A stretch of DNA of 64,000 nt from positions 496,693 to 560,692 of the forward strand of contig NC_020176.2 in assembly GCF_000224145.3 (NCBI RefSeq), given 5' to 3'. Made by a program: the position numbers and the translations under genes. Under the pieces are notes generated by a model. The model was not told the DNA's origin. It saw nothing but the letters and a program-made list of their open reading frames with translations, and did no database searches. The DNA is from Ciona intestinalis. Lineage: Eukaryota > Chordata > Ascidiacea > Phlebobranchia > Cionidae. Below, in pieces: positions 1 through 11,536 of the stretch. Each line of letters starts with the position of its first letter. The stretch's first letter is position 1.

Positions 1-344
1 TGTATGTTGTTTACAAGTTTAGGATGCTGTTTGCAATTCTGCTTACGTTTAATTGTCTCATTTAACTCACATTTACTTCTATTTTATATTGAACCCGGGA
101 TCTAGGCTGGAATTGGCCAATTACACCCTCATTCACATAAAATGTTGTCAAGGGGATAGGCGGCACTAATTCTCCACATAAGGAAACTTGTTATTGTATT
201 TACATTTTTATTGGGATTTATAGGAGATATCTCTATGGTATGCGTAACTATCACTGGCCACTGGGCTGTACATAAAGTAATTTGATCAATTAGACAATTA
301 TGATTACAATAGAGAGAACAACCAAACTAAATTATTACTTTTAT

Positions 345-425
345 TCTATATGAGTGATGTCCAACAGCAGGGCAAGCCATTGAATCTCAGATTTAGGCCA
401 GAGTTGGTTCATTACCCCAACACTT
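345..425. repeat. Copy of a ~100-bp interspersed repeat (GGTGAGGTCCTACAG type)
   Basis: Shares the order TATATGGGTGAGGTCC, ACAGCAGGGCAAGCCAT, TTAGGCCAGAGTTGG, CATTACCCCAACAC with other places in the window: 2512-2585, 6950-7025, 24383-24460, 44035-44105, 49913-50035, 60460-60530, and reversed at 25140-25215 and 51075-51180. No ends or target duplications were defined. Confidence 0.7.
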
Positions 426-481
426 TTATTATTGCTTATTAGGTTGTTTAAAACATTGGTAATTTTCTTGATTATACTCAG

Positions 482-627
482 TGAGGATGAGATAAATAGT
501 TTCGAAACCATCCATGCCCCAACACTTGTAATTGAGGGTTTGAAGAAACGAAACAAAACTGTTGATTATTTGTTGAGCTTCCTTCACCTACTACCATGCA
601 GATGCGCGGCTGAGAAGCTTGCTAATG
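482..627 (+). CDS. MALT1: Probable death-domain exon of MALT1
   Basis: Open between an acceptor ending at 481 (ATACTCAG) and a donor GTATGT at 628. It encodes a leucine-rich helical segment (APTLVIEGLKK, then TVDYLLSFL, then AAEKLAN) that lines up in spacing with the last two helices of the vertebrate MALT1 death domain (SPSLCLLKLM, TVTELSDFL, VLQLL). It needs two bases from an upstream exon and leaves one base over, while the exon at 1539 starts in phase 0. The assignment is inferred from helix pattern and position, so it is less sure than the rest of the gene. Confidence 0.55.
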
Positions 628-3600
628 GTATGTGGTAAGGTGTATGTAACAAAACTAATAGTATAATATATTGTTATAAATATGTTACATATATTAGGGT
701 GGGGGAGATGGCACTCACTTTTATTCTATTTTCTTGTCCCATTTAATAGAAAACAAAGAGCATTTAAAGTATTATAAACCGTTTCCTCACGACTCCCATT
801 AATTGTTTAAAAGACGATCAGGTTATTTGGATATTATGTGCTGAAAGTGTTCAGGCCTATGCCACTCTACTGTATATTTGTTACTGTTTTACACTGAACT
901 GTTTTAATAGACTTGTCCGTAGTTTATATATTTAAAATGCCTTTGTTTTTTCCCATACAATAAAATATACTTGGGGCATCTATTGTAACTCTGGTAATTT
1001 TGTATTGATTTTGTTGTGCATATTGTTGTATGGTAGTTTGGTAGTAATTGTAAAACCCTTTGTAGTGTTTTTAATTAGAATATTTTATAGATTTGTGGAT
1101 GCTCGAAAAATCTCAACAAAAAGTAAGAGCTTTGTATTTATATACTGTATGTACACCTTTTTATACGCCAATTTATATTCATTGGTTTTGGTTGTAATGT
1201 TTACCAATTAATGCAATGTAAATATTTAAGGGTGAGCTAGCTTATCATGCTATACCAGGTTTGTGGTCTGTGGCCAAATTTAAAAAAACTAAATTTATTC
1301 ACAATTATCACAAATATTATATTTTTGAAATTCTTTTTTTTCTGACATTAAGCTACATAGCAGATGAAGTTTAGTTTTAATTAAATCTGTTAATACTTTT
1401 TATATAAGATAATTTTAGGCGAAAAGATTAGTTCTTAGAAAATATACCAGCCTTTTATTTTAGCAACAGGAGAAAAAATTATATTGTATTTAAATTTGCA
1501 GAATATTTATATAGGCCTATAACATATATATTTAACAGTTCATGAGTACACCAATGCCAGAATGCAGCAAATACTCATCGGTTGGGCCATCTTACGTACC
1601 CAATGGTCACTCTACTCATGCTCAACCAAACCATCTTTTTGATCAAGCCATGTTTTCAAGTCTTAACAACCTAAATAAACCTTCAAAGGTAGGGTTACAA
1701 TTTGAACAATTAAATAAAAATGAAATTTGAAGTTTTTGAACCAATTAAAAAAAGTTTGGGTGCAAAAGCCAAACTTTTAACTGATACCATGTCCCACACC
1801 TTTTATTCATAACGCTTTTTACTGACTTTTGTTTTGCTGTTGATTCTCTTCTCTTTGTTCTTAACTTAGTAACTTAATCTTTGATATTGTTTCAAAGAGA
1901 TAATTAAGAATTTTGTTATACTGTTTAACATTAGTAGTGACTGCACAGCAGTGTTTGTTACTTGCAACAAATTAACAAAGGTCATACCAACTCACATATT
2001 AAAATTAACCGCAAACAAACAGCCATGCAATGTCTTCATTTTGATTGTTTATGGTTTTAATCCCTATGGGTGATGCCCTACAGGTACAGCACTATATGCC
2101 AATCAACCTGGGATGTAGAGCAAAGTTAGCACATTACCCCAATATTGTACTCTATAACAGTGTTATGTAAAGTAATATAATAGTATAATCATGAATACAT
2201 AAATTACTTCATTTCAGCCTTACATCTCAATTATGAAGCAACCAACGCCCCAATCAGTGAAAATAGGTGATGATTTAATGTTGGTTTGCAAGGCAGAAGG
2301 GGATCCAGTACCAGTGCATTACCAATGGTACAAAGATGGCCACATGCTCCCAAATCAAAACAAACATGTACTAATGATTGGAGAAACTTTGCTTGAACAT
2401 CAGGGGTTTTATTATTGTCATTTAAGGTCGCCCAACCCCCCTGCTGTTGAAAAACGCACAGATGAAGTGTTTGTCAGTGTTGGTAAGTGGTAGTTTACTT
2501 TATATTATATATATACTATGTGGGTGAAGTCCTATACCGTGGCTTGGGACATGGGATTTAGGCCAGAGTTGGTTGTTGGCAGACACCCACGGTGCTACAA
2601 CTAGTTAGTGACCACTGGGTTAGAGCAATGTCCGCTAACTGTCTTGCCCAAGGTTCCAAGGACACATACACCTTTCGGTATTGTGTATTGGGATCAGTAT
2701 CAAGCATTAAACCTGGTAACTATCAGTTACAATGCAGACACACAAGTGCTGGACTCTTTGTATATATGCATACTATATGTTTTCCATACTGTGAACCTTA
2801 ATTGAGGCATCTTATTTGATTGTATCTGAATTCTTGAAGTTTCTTTGTATATCAAATGAAACATGGTTTAAAATAAATCATATGTTTATTTGACAATGAG
2901 GCAGTTTCTAAAATTACAATATGTATGTTACAAATGGTAACAGAACATAATAAGTTACTTTTACTTTTGTTACAGTTTTAGCACCTTCTGCAACTCCATT
3001 CTGTGCCACAAACAAAGTTGCGTTATTGATTGCTAACGAGCATTATGCCCATAATCCAAGGTTACCTGCCACTAGTCATGATATCAGAGCTTTAACAAAG
3101 ATATTACAGGCAAGAATATTGTCATTATAACTATTGAATCTTAATGGGCAATTTTAGCAATTGATTTAAGTTTGGTCGGAAAATACCCAGTTAAATATAT
3201 GGTAACTCAAAAGCTGCCACGAAGGGTATAAAAAATATCTGTGTTATAACGACTGTTGTTTCCTGTGCATAGATAAAGCAAGTTACCACCAGGCTACTTA
3301 ATCAGTAATTGCTAAACCTTGACATTGAGTGAAAATAAACTTTTGAACCTTGTTCACAACTTTCATAAAACTGTTCGTTTATTCAGGAGGACCTTGGTTT
3401 TAAAACTCTTTCGTTCACCAACTTAACTTACACAAACATGATGTCTGCATTTATTTTGTTCAAAGATCTTGTTTCATCAGGTTGCTACTGTAAGTAAAGC
3501 GAAACTTATCTGTATCCAAAGTATGCCAATGTACAGTATGGGGGCTAAACTTATCTGTATCCAAAGTATGCTAATGTACAGTATACGGGTCCTGCAGTGA

Positions 3601-6600
3601 CAGAGTTTGGCCCATTACTACATCCCAGAGCTACAACCCGGCCCATTACTACATCCCAGAGCTACAACTGACCACTGGGTTGTGGCAATGTCTATTAAGT
3701 GTCTTTCCTAAGAACACATATGCTTATCAGTACCTGTATTGGCGTTGGACCTAGTATCCTTCGGTTACAATGCAACTATGCAAGCACTGAACCACAACGC
3801 CAAACTGCCTATTGACATTGTATATAGGTGTATTTAGTAGTTGTATCACTTGAACTTCATAGGTTTATTTTACTTTGGTCTATTTTAAATGTATTTTACT
3901 TTGGTCTGTTTTAAGTATATTTTACTTCGGTCTATTTTAAGTATATTTTACTTTGGTCTATTTTAAATGTATTTTACTTTGGTCTGTTTTAAGTATATTT
4001 TACTTCGGTCTATTTTAAGTATATTTTACTTTGGTCTATTTTAAGTGTATTTTACTTTGGTCTATTTTAAGTATATTTTACTTTGGTCTGTTTTAAGTAT
4101 ATTTTACTTTGGTCTATTTTAAGTATATTTTACTTTGGTCTGTTTTAAGTATATTTTACTTTGGTCTGTTTTAAGTGTATTTTACTTTGGTCCATTTTAA
4201 GTATATTTTACTTTGGTCTGTTTTAAGTATATTTTACTTTGGTTAATTTTAAGTATATTTTACTTTGGTCTATTTTAAGTGTATTTTACTTTGGTCCATT
4301 TTAAGTATATTTTACTTTGGTCTATTTTAAGTATATTTTACTTTGGTCTATTTTAGGTGTGTTTTACTTTGGTCTACCTTAGGTTTATTTTACTTTGGTC
4401 TACCTTAGGTATATTTTACTTTGGTCTACCTGAGGTATATTTTACTTTGGTCTACCTTAGGTGTATTTTACTTTGGTGGACACGGATATGAAAATGACGG
4501 CAAATGCTTTCTGGTCCCCATTGAAGCCCCTCCAGATTATCAAAATCATGATTGTGTGCAAGCCCAGTCTGAGTTGGAAAATGTGAAGCGACGTGGGGAT
4601 CCAAACCTTATGCTCATTCTGTTAGATATTTGTAGAAAAAGGTAAACGTTTAAAGCATAGGTGGTATATTGATAATGTGTATAACACAAGTGGAAAATTA
4701 ATATTATCTGTACTAGTACTGTGGGGTAAGATGGATACCGTTAGCACATAATATTTAATATTTCATATTTTTGTAATAAACAATATCCTCATGGGTCTTA
4801 AAGTCATGAGGATGCGATTATAAAGTTTTGGAAACATTTTTTCTACCAAATGGAGTAATAAAACAGAATGAAACATGGACCATCTTACCCCAACCTACTA
4901 TATATGTAGGTGCATTATTGCTGCAATTTGTTTGTTGGATGGAATGAATGCTCTGGTAACCATACTAAAGTCAGAGCCTTAGCACAATAGCTGTATTTCC
5001 TATTAACCAAAGGAAAGGGTGTTCAAAGCCCGATGCTGCTACCATGGTTATGTGTTGTTTAATAGTTCCTCATTATATAATATGGTCTTGTAGAAATATA
5101 TTTAGCCTTTGTTTTGACAGAAATCCAATGAATCCAACCTCACATCAAAGTAACGGAAGTTCGTTTGCAGATAAAGTTGTTTTTGCTTATGCAACGTGAG
5201 TATTTACATGGGTGCTGACTATTACATAGGTGGTAACTTTTAAATAAGTGGAAACTTTTACATATGTATCATTTAATCATTGGTTTATTCATTCATTCAC
5301 ATTTACATGCGAGAATAAATAAGTGATGTTAATTCAACTCCTGCCTTTTGGCATAAAATTTGCACATTTTATTAAACCCAGTATCTGCTAACATAGTTTT
5401 ATCAGTATATGGCCTTGTAGTGAGTATAGTATCAACACAACTGTGTTGTATATTCAACAGTAGCCATTCTTGTATTAATAATTAACAAAAAAAGCCACAC
5501 AAGTATACACAGCCTCAAAAACTGGTAAGCAGGCATGAGGTGTTTGAAACAGAACACCGACTGTTTTCTCGCTACACCACGATAAAACAAGTTCCATTTA
5601 CCCCAAATGTACAGTATCATAACACTAAGTTTTTATATAAAGCACAGAAAGTGCTGAAGCATATGAAAAATATGGGGAGAAACATGGGATATTTGTTGAC
5701 TCACTTCGTAAACATCTAACTACCCCTATAAGAGTGAACCACATGTTATCTGATGTGCAGGATGAGATAAAGAAAAGCGACGTACAGGTCAGAACCACCA
5801 TTACCAACTAGGGGTTTAAATTTTGTATTTTAAGAAGTCGGGTACATTTTCCCCTGTTCTATAAAGGTCACCTAAATTATGGCAAATTGTTGTTTATAAA
5901 ACAATTAGGGCTTGAACTTTTTTTTTAGGGCCGAGTTGTTCAGTCATACAGTAAATTTCAGGACTATCTTCTCAAACTATACGTTACTTAAAAAATCAAG
6001 CATTTGTGGTTTTAAAAAACCCAAAACTTCAAGACTTTTGTACTAGAGTTTTTCCCATGTCACTTGTTTTATTGCACAATTTAATAAACTGTTGACTTTG
6101 CTTCTATCTAGATTCAAGGTTGTAGTCTTTAGCACATTTCAAACCATTTTATTTCCAACTAGATTTCTGAGGTTAAATCCACGCTGTCTGAAAATCGCTG
6201 CCTCACTGATAAAATACAACTTAATGATGTCAAAGCTATTAAAGCTTACAAGGAGGTTGATAGGATATGGAACTCACTGCACTGTATGTGCTGTATAGTA
6301 TTTTTTATTCTACTTTTTATTTAAAACCTTTGTTTTAGCTATATATTTAAAAGCTTTGTTTACCCACCCATTTTTTTAAAATAGTTTGTTTGACCTGGTC
6401 TTTTTTATTTGGATAACTTTTGTAACACTAACAACTATAAATAAATGTAACCTATTTATCCCCGCAAGCTGAGGCACCTTTTATAATGGGGTGTTCTGTC
6501 GTTATAACACTGGTGTTCTGTTTCACACACCTCGTGCCCTCTTATAGGCAACAAATTATAACTAAGTGGTAATTTTTTCACCATCAAGATTATTCTTACA

Positions 6601-8204
6601 TACATGGTAACTCGTAAGCTGGCACGAGGTGTTAAACCTGTGTGATAACGACTGTCGTTTTCCGATCACGCGAGATAAAGTAAGTTACATTCATTCATTC
6701 TTATGTATTATTATCCAGTCACCCCACTCCCTGTCCTGCTTAAGTTCGAAGCTTGCGATGCCGAAGTCACGATCAGTTTCACCAACATTCTTACTAATGC
6801 TGTGAATATCAGTGTTAATGTTATAAAGTGTGGGAAAGGTGTGGAATGTAAACCTTTCATCTGTACAAATTATTTTGGAGTAAGTTATTACTATGTTTAT
6901 TCGCTTTTATTACAAAATGCACTTTCATTACAAAATACACTTTCATTTTATGCGGGTGAGGTCCAAAAATGGCAAGCCATTAGCCCAAGATTTATATCAG
7001 GGTTGGCCCATCACCCCAACATATGCAATCTGTACATTCTATTTTATATGGGCGAGGTCCCACAGTGAGGCACGCCATGTGCCTGCCACATGCTTTTAAC
7101 TACATGTTGAAGCCTGTCGCTTTTACAAAAGTAGGCGATTTTTGCTCTAATTCCCTTCTCTTCGTTGTTTTGGTTTATCTGATCATCGTTTCTGTAATTA
7201 AAAACAAAAACTTATGTAATGAGGGGAGAACTGATGATGACATTTTGTGTCTTCCAGAATTTAGTAGTATCGCATTGCTCATCCGAATTTGAACCACAAT
7301 CTTGCCAAGTTTCAAACTTGGAGCATTTGCAGGTAATTGGAAGATTGTGATATTTGCATTATAAATAGTGGCCATATAAATGCTATTGTCATTTTAAACA
7401 GTGAATATCTAATTGAGCACATGCTATTTTACACATATTGAAATATATCTTTTTATATTAAAAGTGGTCATCTAAATATCTGAATATTATTATAAGCATG
7501 TTATATGCATCCTTAGGTTGCGTATATCTTAATACATGTATATTATTACAAATATTTATATGCATATGTTCTCTATAGGATTGTGCACACATAACTGATA
7601 AAGCTAGATGATTATTTGTTACTGTTTGTTTATGATATTGCGCACAATATGGAATGATTTTTATGTATTGACAGTAACTAACATAAGAAAACAACTTAAT
7701 AATGCAGAAGAACAATGACATAGCTTGGTAGTAAAACAATGTAAATTAAAAACACACTATGAATAAAACATATATACAATGGCACCATTGTGGGTGTATG
7801 TGTCCTTGGGCAAGACATTTAGTAAAGATTGCTCTAACCCAGTGGTCACTAATTGGTTGTCCAAATTATCAGCCTTACAAAAAAAGAATAAAGCCTTCCA
7901 AAAATAATTACCATCAAAGTTACATACGTGGTAACTTGTAATCAGACACGAGGTGTATGAAATAGAATACCCTTACCACGCAAGGGTAAATAAGTTACTT
8001 TTCATTTGTTTATATTATTTAAAAGATACAAATAGTCAACTAATTTGTTAACTTTGTATTATTTTTGAGGAACATTTACCGGTTACTGTTGGTTTTCGAT
8101 ACAAATTCCCATCAGAAGAGCAATGGCATCTATTACGTTATACTTATTCAATGCGATTACCTTTTATAAAGCTTTGGAATGATGCAAAACCAAAGAGATC
8201 CTGA
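482..8204 (+). CDS. MALT1: MALT1-type paracaspase, multi-exon
   Basis: Paracaspase of the MALT1 family: in vertebrates a caspase-like protease and scaffold that links CARD/BCL10 complexes to NF-kB and cuts after arginine. Exons read: 482-627, 1539-1688, 2218-2482, 2976-3109, 3387-3489, 4461-4641, 5121-5195, 5643-5787, 6163-6283, 6719-6879, 7258-7332, 8070-8204 (TGA). From 1539 on, every junction keeps phase and gives 514 residues. Seen: an Ig domain on 2218-2482 (cysteine pair, YQWYKDG and GFYYCH motifs), then the protease domain with GGHG (catalytic His codon 4481-4483) and LLDICRKR (catalytic Cys codon 4631-4633; vertebrate LLDMCRKR), then a C-terminal Ig-like part. Only one Ig domain was found before the protease and no TRAF6-binding tail after it. 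The intron after 3109 starts with GC. The join 627 to 1539 does not keep phase, so an exon is missing or 1542 is an alternative start. First exon not in view. Confidence 0.85.
695..875. mobile_element. MITE, TAGTAGGTTGGGG family
   Basis: Starts near TTAGGGTGGGGGAGATGG and ends near CCACTCTACTGTATA. The middle holds the family block TTCATTCTATTTTCT, CCTCACGACTCCC, TTAATTGTTTAAAA, CGATCA, GATATTATGTGCT that recurs at 21868, 53154 and 61647. Confidence 0.75.
2583..2715 (-). repeat. SINE body fragment
   Basis: Reverse-oriented piece of the tRNA-derived SINE body: contains CCACTGGGTTAGAGCAATG and CTTGCCCAAGG, the complement of the forward copy at 7790-7885. It lies in the MALT1 intron after the Ig exon. 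A related, more decayed copy is at 3605-3810. Confidence 0.7.
3863..4460 (+). repeat. 26-bp minisatellite built from the MALT1 acceptor and exon start
   Basis: Twenty-three 26-bp units (598 bp exactly) of the form GTATATTTTACTTTGG plus TCTATTTTAA run up to the acceptor at 4460. The exon that follows begins GTGTATTTTACTTTGG, that is, with the first 16 bases of the same unit. Most units end in AAG or TAG at the same place as the true splice site. Units vary at a few fixed positions (TCTATT, TCTGTT, TCCATT, TCTACC), and those nearest the exon share TCTACCTTAGG. Confidence 0.95.
4719..4905. mobile_element. MITE, TAGTAGGTTGGGG family (reverse orientation)
   Basis: Begins GTGGGGTAAGATGGATACC and ends CCATCTTACCCCAACCTAC, so the ends are inverted repeats of each other. 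The inside is the reverse complement of the block seen at 21868-22055. It lies in the MALT1 intron after the catalytic exon. Confidence 0.8.
7775..8000 (+). repeat. SINE copy, body and tail
   Basis: Carries the SINE body in forward order: GTATGTGTCCTTGGGCAAG, CTCTAACCCAGTGGTCACT, GTTGTCCAAATTATCAGCC, then AAAATAATTACC, ACATACGTGGTAACTTGTAA, GACACGAGGTGTATGAAA and AAATAAGTTAC. It lies in the last MALT1 intron. Tail-only relics of the same sequence are at 3200-3295 and 6600-6690. Confidence 0.8.
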
Positions 8205-11200
8205 ATCTATCAGAGGCATTATTGTTTTTAAATTTACCTAGTTATTAATGTACTGGTTTAGTGGTTTATAAGATATGTTACTAATTTTGGTGCTAACTTA
8301 AAAACCAGGAGTGGTATTAGCCGGAACGTAACGGAACACCATTCCAAATGCTCAATAAACATTTTTGGTTATCAAAATGGCATAGTCGCAAGACAAAACT
8401 AGATTACCTTAATATGATTGCTTTGTTATAGTAACTTACTTATAGTTCTGGATGTTTTGGTCCTAAAAATTCAGTACTGGCTATAACATATTCTATATTA
8501 ACAACAAAAGTGTTGGCTGAGCCTCTAGTAGTTATTATACCTGTTTAAAACAATTAATTCCAGATTTGCTCACTTTTATTTAAACTTATAATTATTGTAT
8601 AATCTAAATCCATTCTTGCACATAAGTCATTAATATCTCAGTAGCGTGTCAACTTTTTTGCAACAGATTTAATCTTTCCTGATTTCTTTTATGAATAGTA
8701 ATAGATTTTGTAAAACTAAATAATGTTATTTTTTTGTGATGCAAACAAAAGACACAGTGATGTAAAAGTCCAAAAGTGTAATGAATGACAATTTGTATTC
8801 TCTAATGATTTTAAATTTCTTGCAGAAAATTATTGTTTTATATTCTCCATAATCATGTTTATTGTATCTTTATGTTGGTGCTTTAGAACAAGGCACTTAA
8901 ACTGTATGTCTCAAAACTTATCTAATTAACTATAATTTGTGAAAAGTCCCACAATTGTTTATATTTGCAAAATGGTTTAAAATTTGGTGTGCCTCACACA
9001 AATCAAGGGAATCCAAGTGTCCTGTAGCCGAAACACACATGATTATTGCAATTATTGATCAATTCCTTATTTGTACACAGTTGGGTGTTATCTATTTTTT
9101 CTTTTATTTATTTCTGCCCAATGTACAAAATATGTTTTTTCTAATACTGTTCTTTTAAAATAAACAGTAAAATATTATGAAGCATATTTCATTGTTCGTG
9201 CCTCATTAAAATAAAGACTATTACTAATGGACTGGGTTTAAACTAATGTTAATATATTGTTTCATTTAACATTTATTAACATTGTTTTGAACAAAGAGAT
9301 TAAAACTAATATATTTGGTTTGAACTTGGCTAGGACAGGAAAACATGCGCACAATCGTGGCAGCATCGAGCTTCGAACTCAACACCCGCCGGTTATAAAG
9401 CGAGCGCGCTAACTACTGTGCTACAGCACTGACAGAAAGTACCTCGTTTACATGTAAAATTTTAATACTAGTTTATGTTTCTGAAACCTAAATTCACATT
9501 ACAGTGTCTTATGTGAGTTTTGTTTGCATTTCGTAAAGCTCAGGGGACAAAAATTTGAAAGGCGAAACGAGACCATATAACCAAACACATGCGGCAGGCG
9601 TAATTCAAGCAATTTTACAATTTTCTGCATAAGGTTGCAAGAAGTGATGTGATGGGGTTCGTTTGAGACAGAACTTTAAGCATTTGTGTCTGAATGTGTA
9701 ATGCGTTACACAATAAAGTCTTTAAGTGCCGCCCAAATTATCAGTTTAAAGACGTGCGTATCGTTTTATATGTTTGGAAAAGCTGTTTTGTTGTAAACAT
9801 TTACAATTATTAGTTGGTGTTTTAGGTTAACTTGAATAATACGCCAATACGGTACGTTACAAACCAGACCTAAATTATGAATGCTTATTGGTATGTTACC
9901 GTGTGTTAACTGGTTACCATGTTATGTTGAGTTACCTTTATGGATATATTATAGAGCAGAATAATATCTACGCTCTTTCATTAAAAATCACACTTTGGGG
10001 GCCTAAAATCTGGCAACTTTTATTGTTGCTATTTAAAAAATTACAAAAAGTTTGTCACTAGTTAAAACATTACAATATTTGACCATTTTTAATCAAAAAG
10101 TTTTGTAAATTACCTACTTTAAATGATATAACTTGGAAAACTATGTGTTTCAAAATTTGTGTATTTGGTTGACAGTTCTATTGGAAGATAATGTAATGTG
10201 CAAAGAGTAATAATACAATATAAAAACCTTAAGACGCTGTTGTTGTCTCAACGTCTAGTTACCTAACCTTAATTTGCACCGCTGTTATTATTTTATTTCC
10301 TTTACACTTTTATTTAATGATTATGTATTTGTTACTTTGCGGCCTATTTAAAACAATACTTTCTGGTATATATGGGTGAGGTTCAATGGTAAATAACATG
10401 TATTTTTATATTTATGCAAAGAGTTGGCCATAAAACAAACCGATTTTTTATTATTTACAAAAAAATTAAAATACAGCTGCTCTATCATAGCACTCAAACT
10501 TAATGTTGTTTTTTTTTAATAACCTCTAAATTATCACCGCAGTAACTGCACTGTTATGTATGGTTAGCCTGCTTTATTGACTGTATTTTACTGTTTAAGA
10601 TTTATGAACTCTTTAACAGCTCTATTAGGAGTAAACCACTTAGTATTGCGCAATAATCTTATATGTGTGAAAGTAAATTGACTTGATGTGATGTCATTGT
10701 CTGCATCATATCATATGTTTGGTGTTTCTCGGATGATTTAAAATGATGATTTAAAAACAAAAACAGTAAATGTACTTTAGGTTTAATGTAAATTGATTAC
10801 GAGCAATCACATTATGCATAATAGTAATTTAAATGAATCCCAATATTAGGCCAATTTAGATGTGTTAAGGTTGTTAACAGATGTTCTTTTTAAACATACA
10901 ACTCTTAATAATTCTTGTAACAAACTGTAGCCTTTAAAGTATTGTGACAGTTATAAAGTCAGGTATTATGTTCCCTGTACTTTTGTACTTGGCTACAGTT
11001 CATAGACTTTGTATACATTTCTATTTTCCCCTTAATCCATAGTTCATGATTTTAGTAATAAGAAACTAGTAGTTAGTCTGTTAGTTAGTGTATTAATATG
11101 CAAGCAAGTCACACATATTAGCCATCCATTCTTACATAGCTTTGATTAAGGTATTACAGTTGCATTTTTTTGAAGTATTGCAGTGTCATCAGCATTAATT

Positions 11201-11536
11201 TATACATTCTTTTCATCAATACATTGTTATAATTTTTTTTTTTTATTACTTTGACCATCCATTAGCCATCCATTCTTACATAGTTTTGTTTTAGACTATA
11301 GTGTAATTTACATTAACTTGTACACTTTATCCACTAAAGTTTGGTCATAAATATTTTTATTACTTTGACAGGCACATACGAGAAAAAAGCGAGTAAATAG
11401 CAGCTTAAACAGTAGTTTACGGATGCATGCCAGTTTCGGCCGTTGGCCAAAACATTGGTAGTTTAGTTCAAACAAGAGGCAACACAAATCTAATCCAATT
11501 TCCAATCATTTCTGGGCAACATCACCTTAATCTTCA
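8205..11536. other. Spacer between MALT1 and ELL
   Basis: AT-rich, with no open frame on either strand that resembles a conserved protein. A reversed tRNA-like SINE head lies at 9338-9430. The 3' UTR of MALT1 and the promoter and 5' UTR of ELL must lie here, but no clear TATA box or single polyadenylation site can be chosen. Confidence 0.6.
9338..9430 (-). repeat. tRNA-derived SINE head
   Basis: Read on the minus strand it gives GTAGCACAGTAGTTAGCGCG (A-box-like) and, further on, GAGTTCGAAGCTCGATGCTG (B-box-like GTTCGA). This is the same layout as the heads at 43205, 49318 and 52551. Confidence 0.75.

Noticed and set aside
6703..7068. 121-codon open frame on the + strand
   Set aside because: Only 6719-6879 is a MALT1 exon; the rest runs through the donor into intron and a copy of the GGTGAGGTCC repeat.
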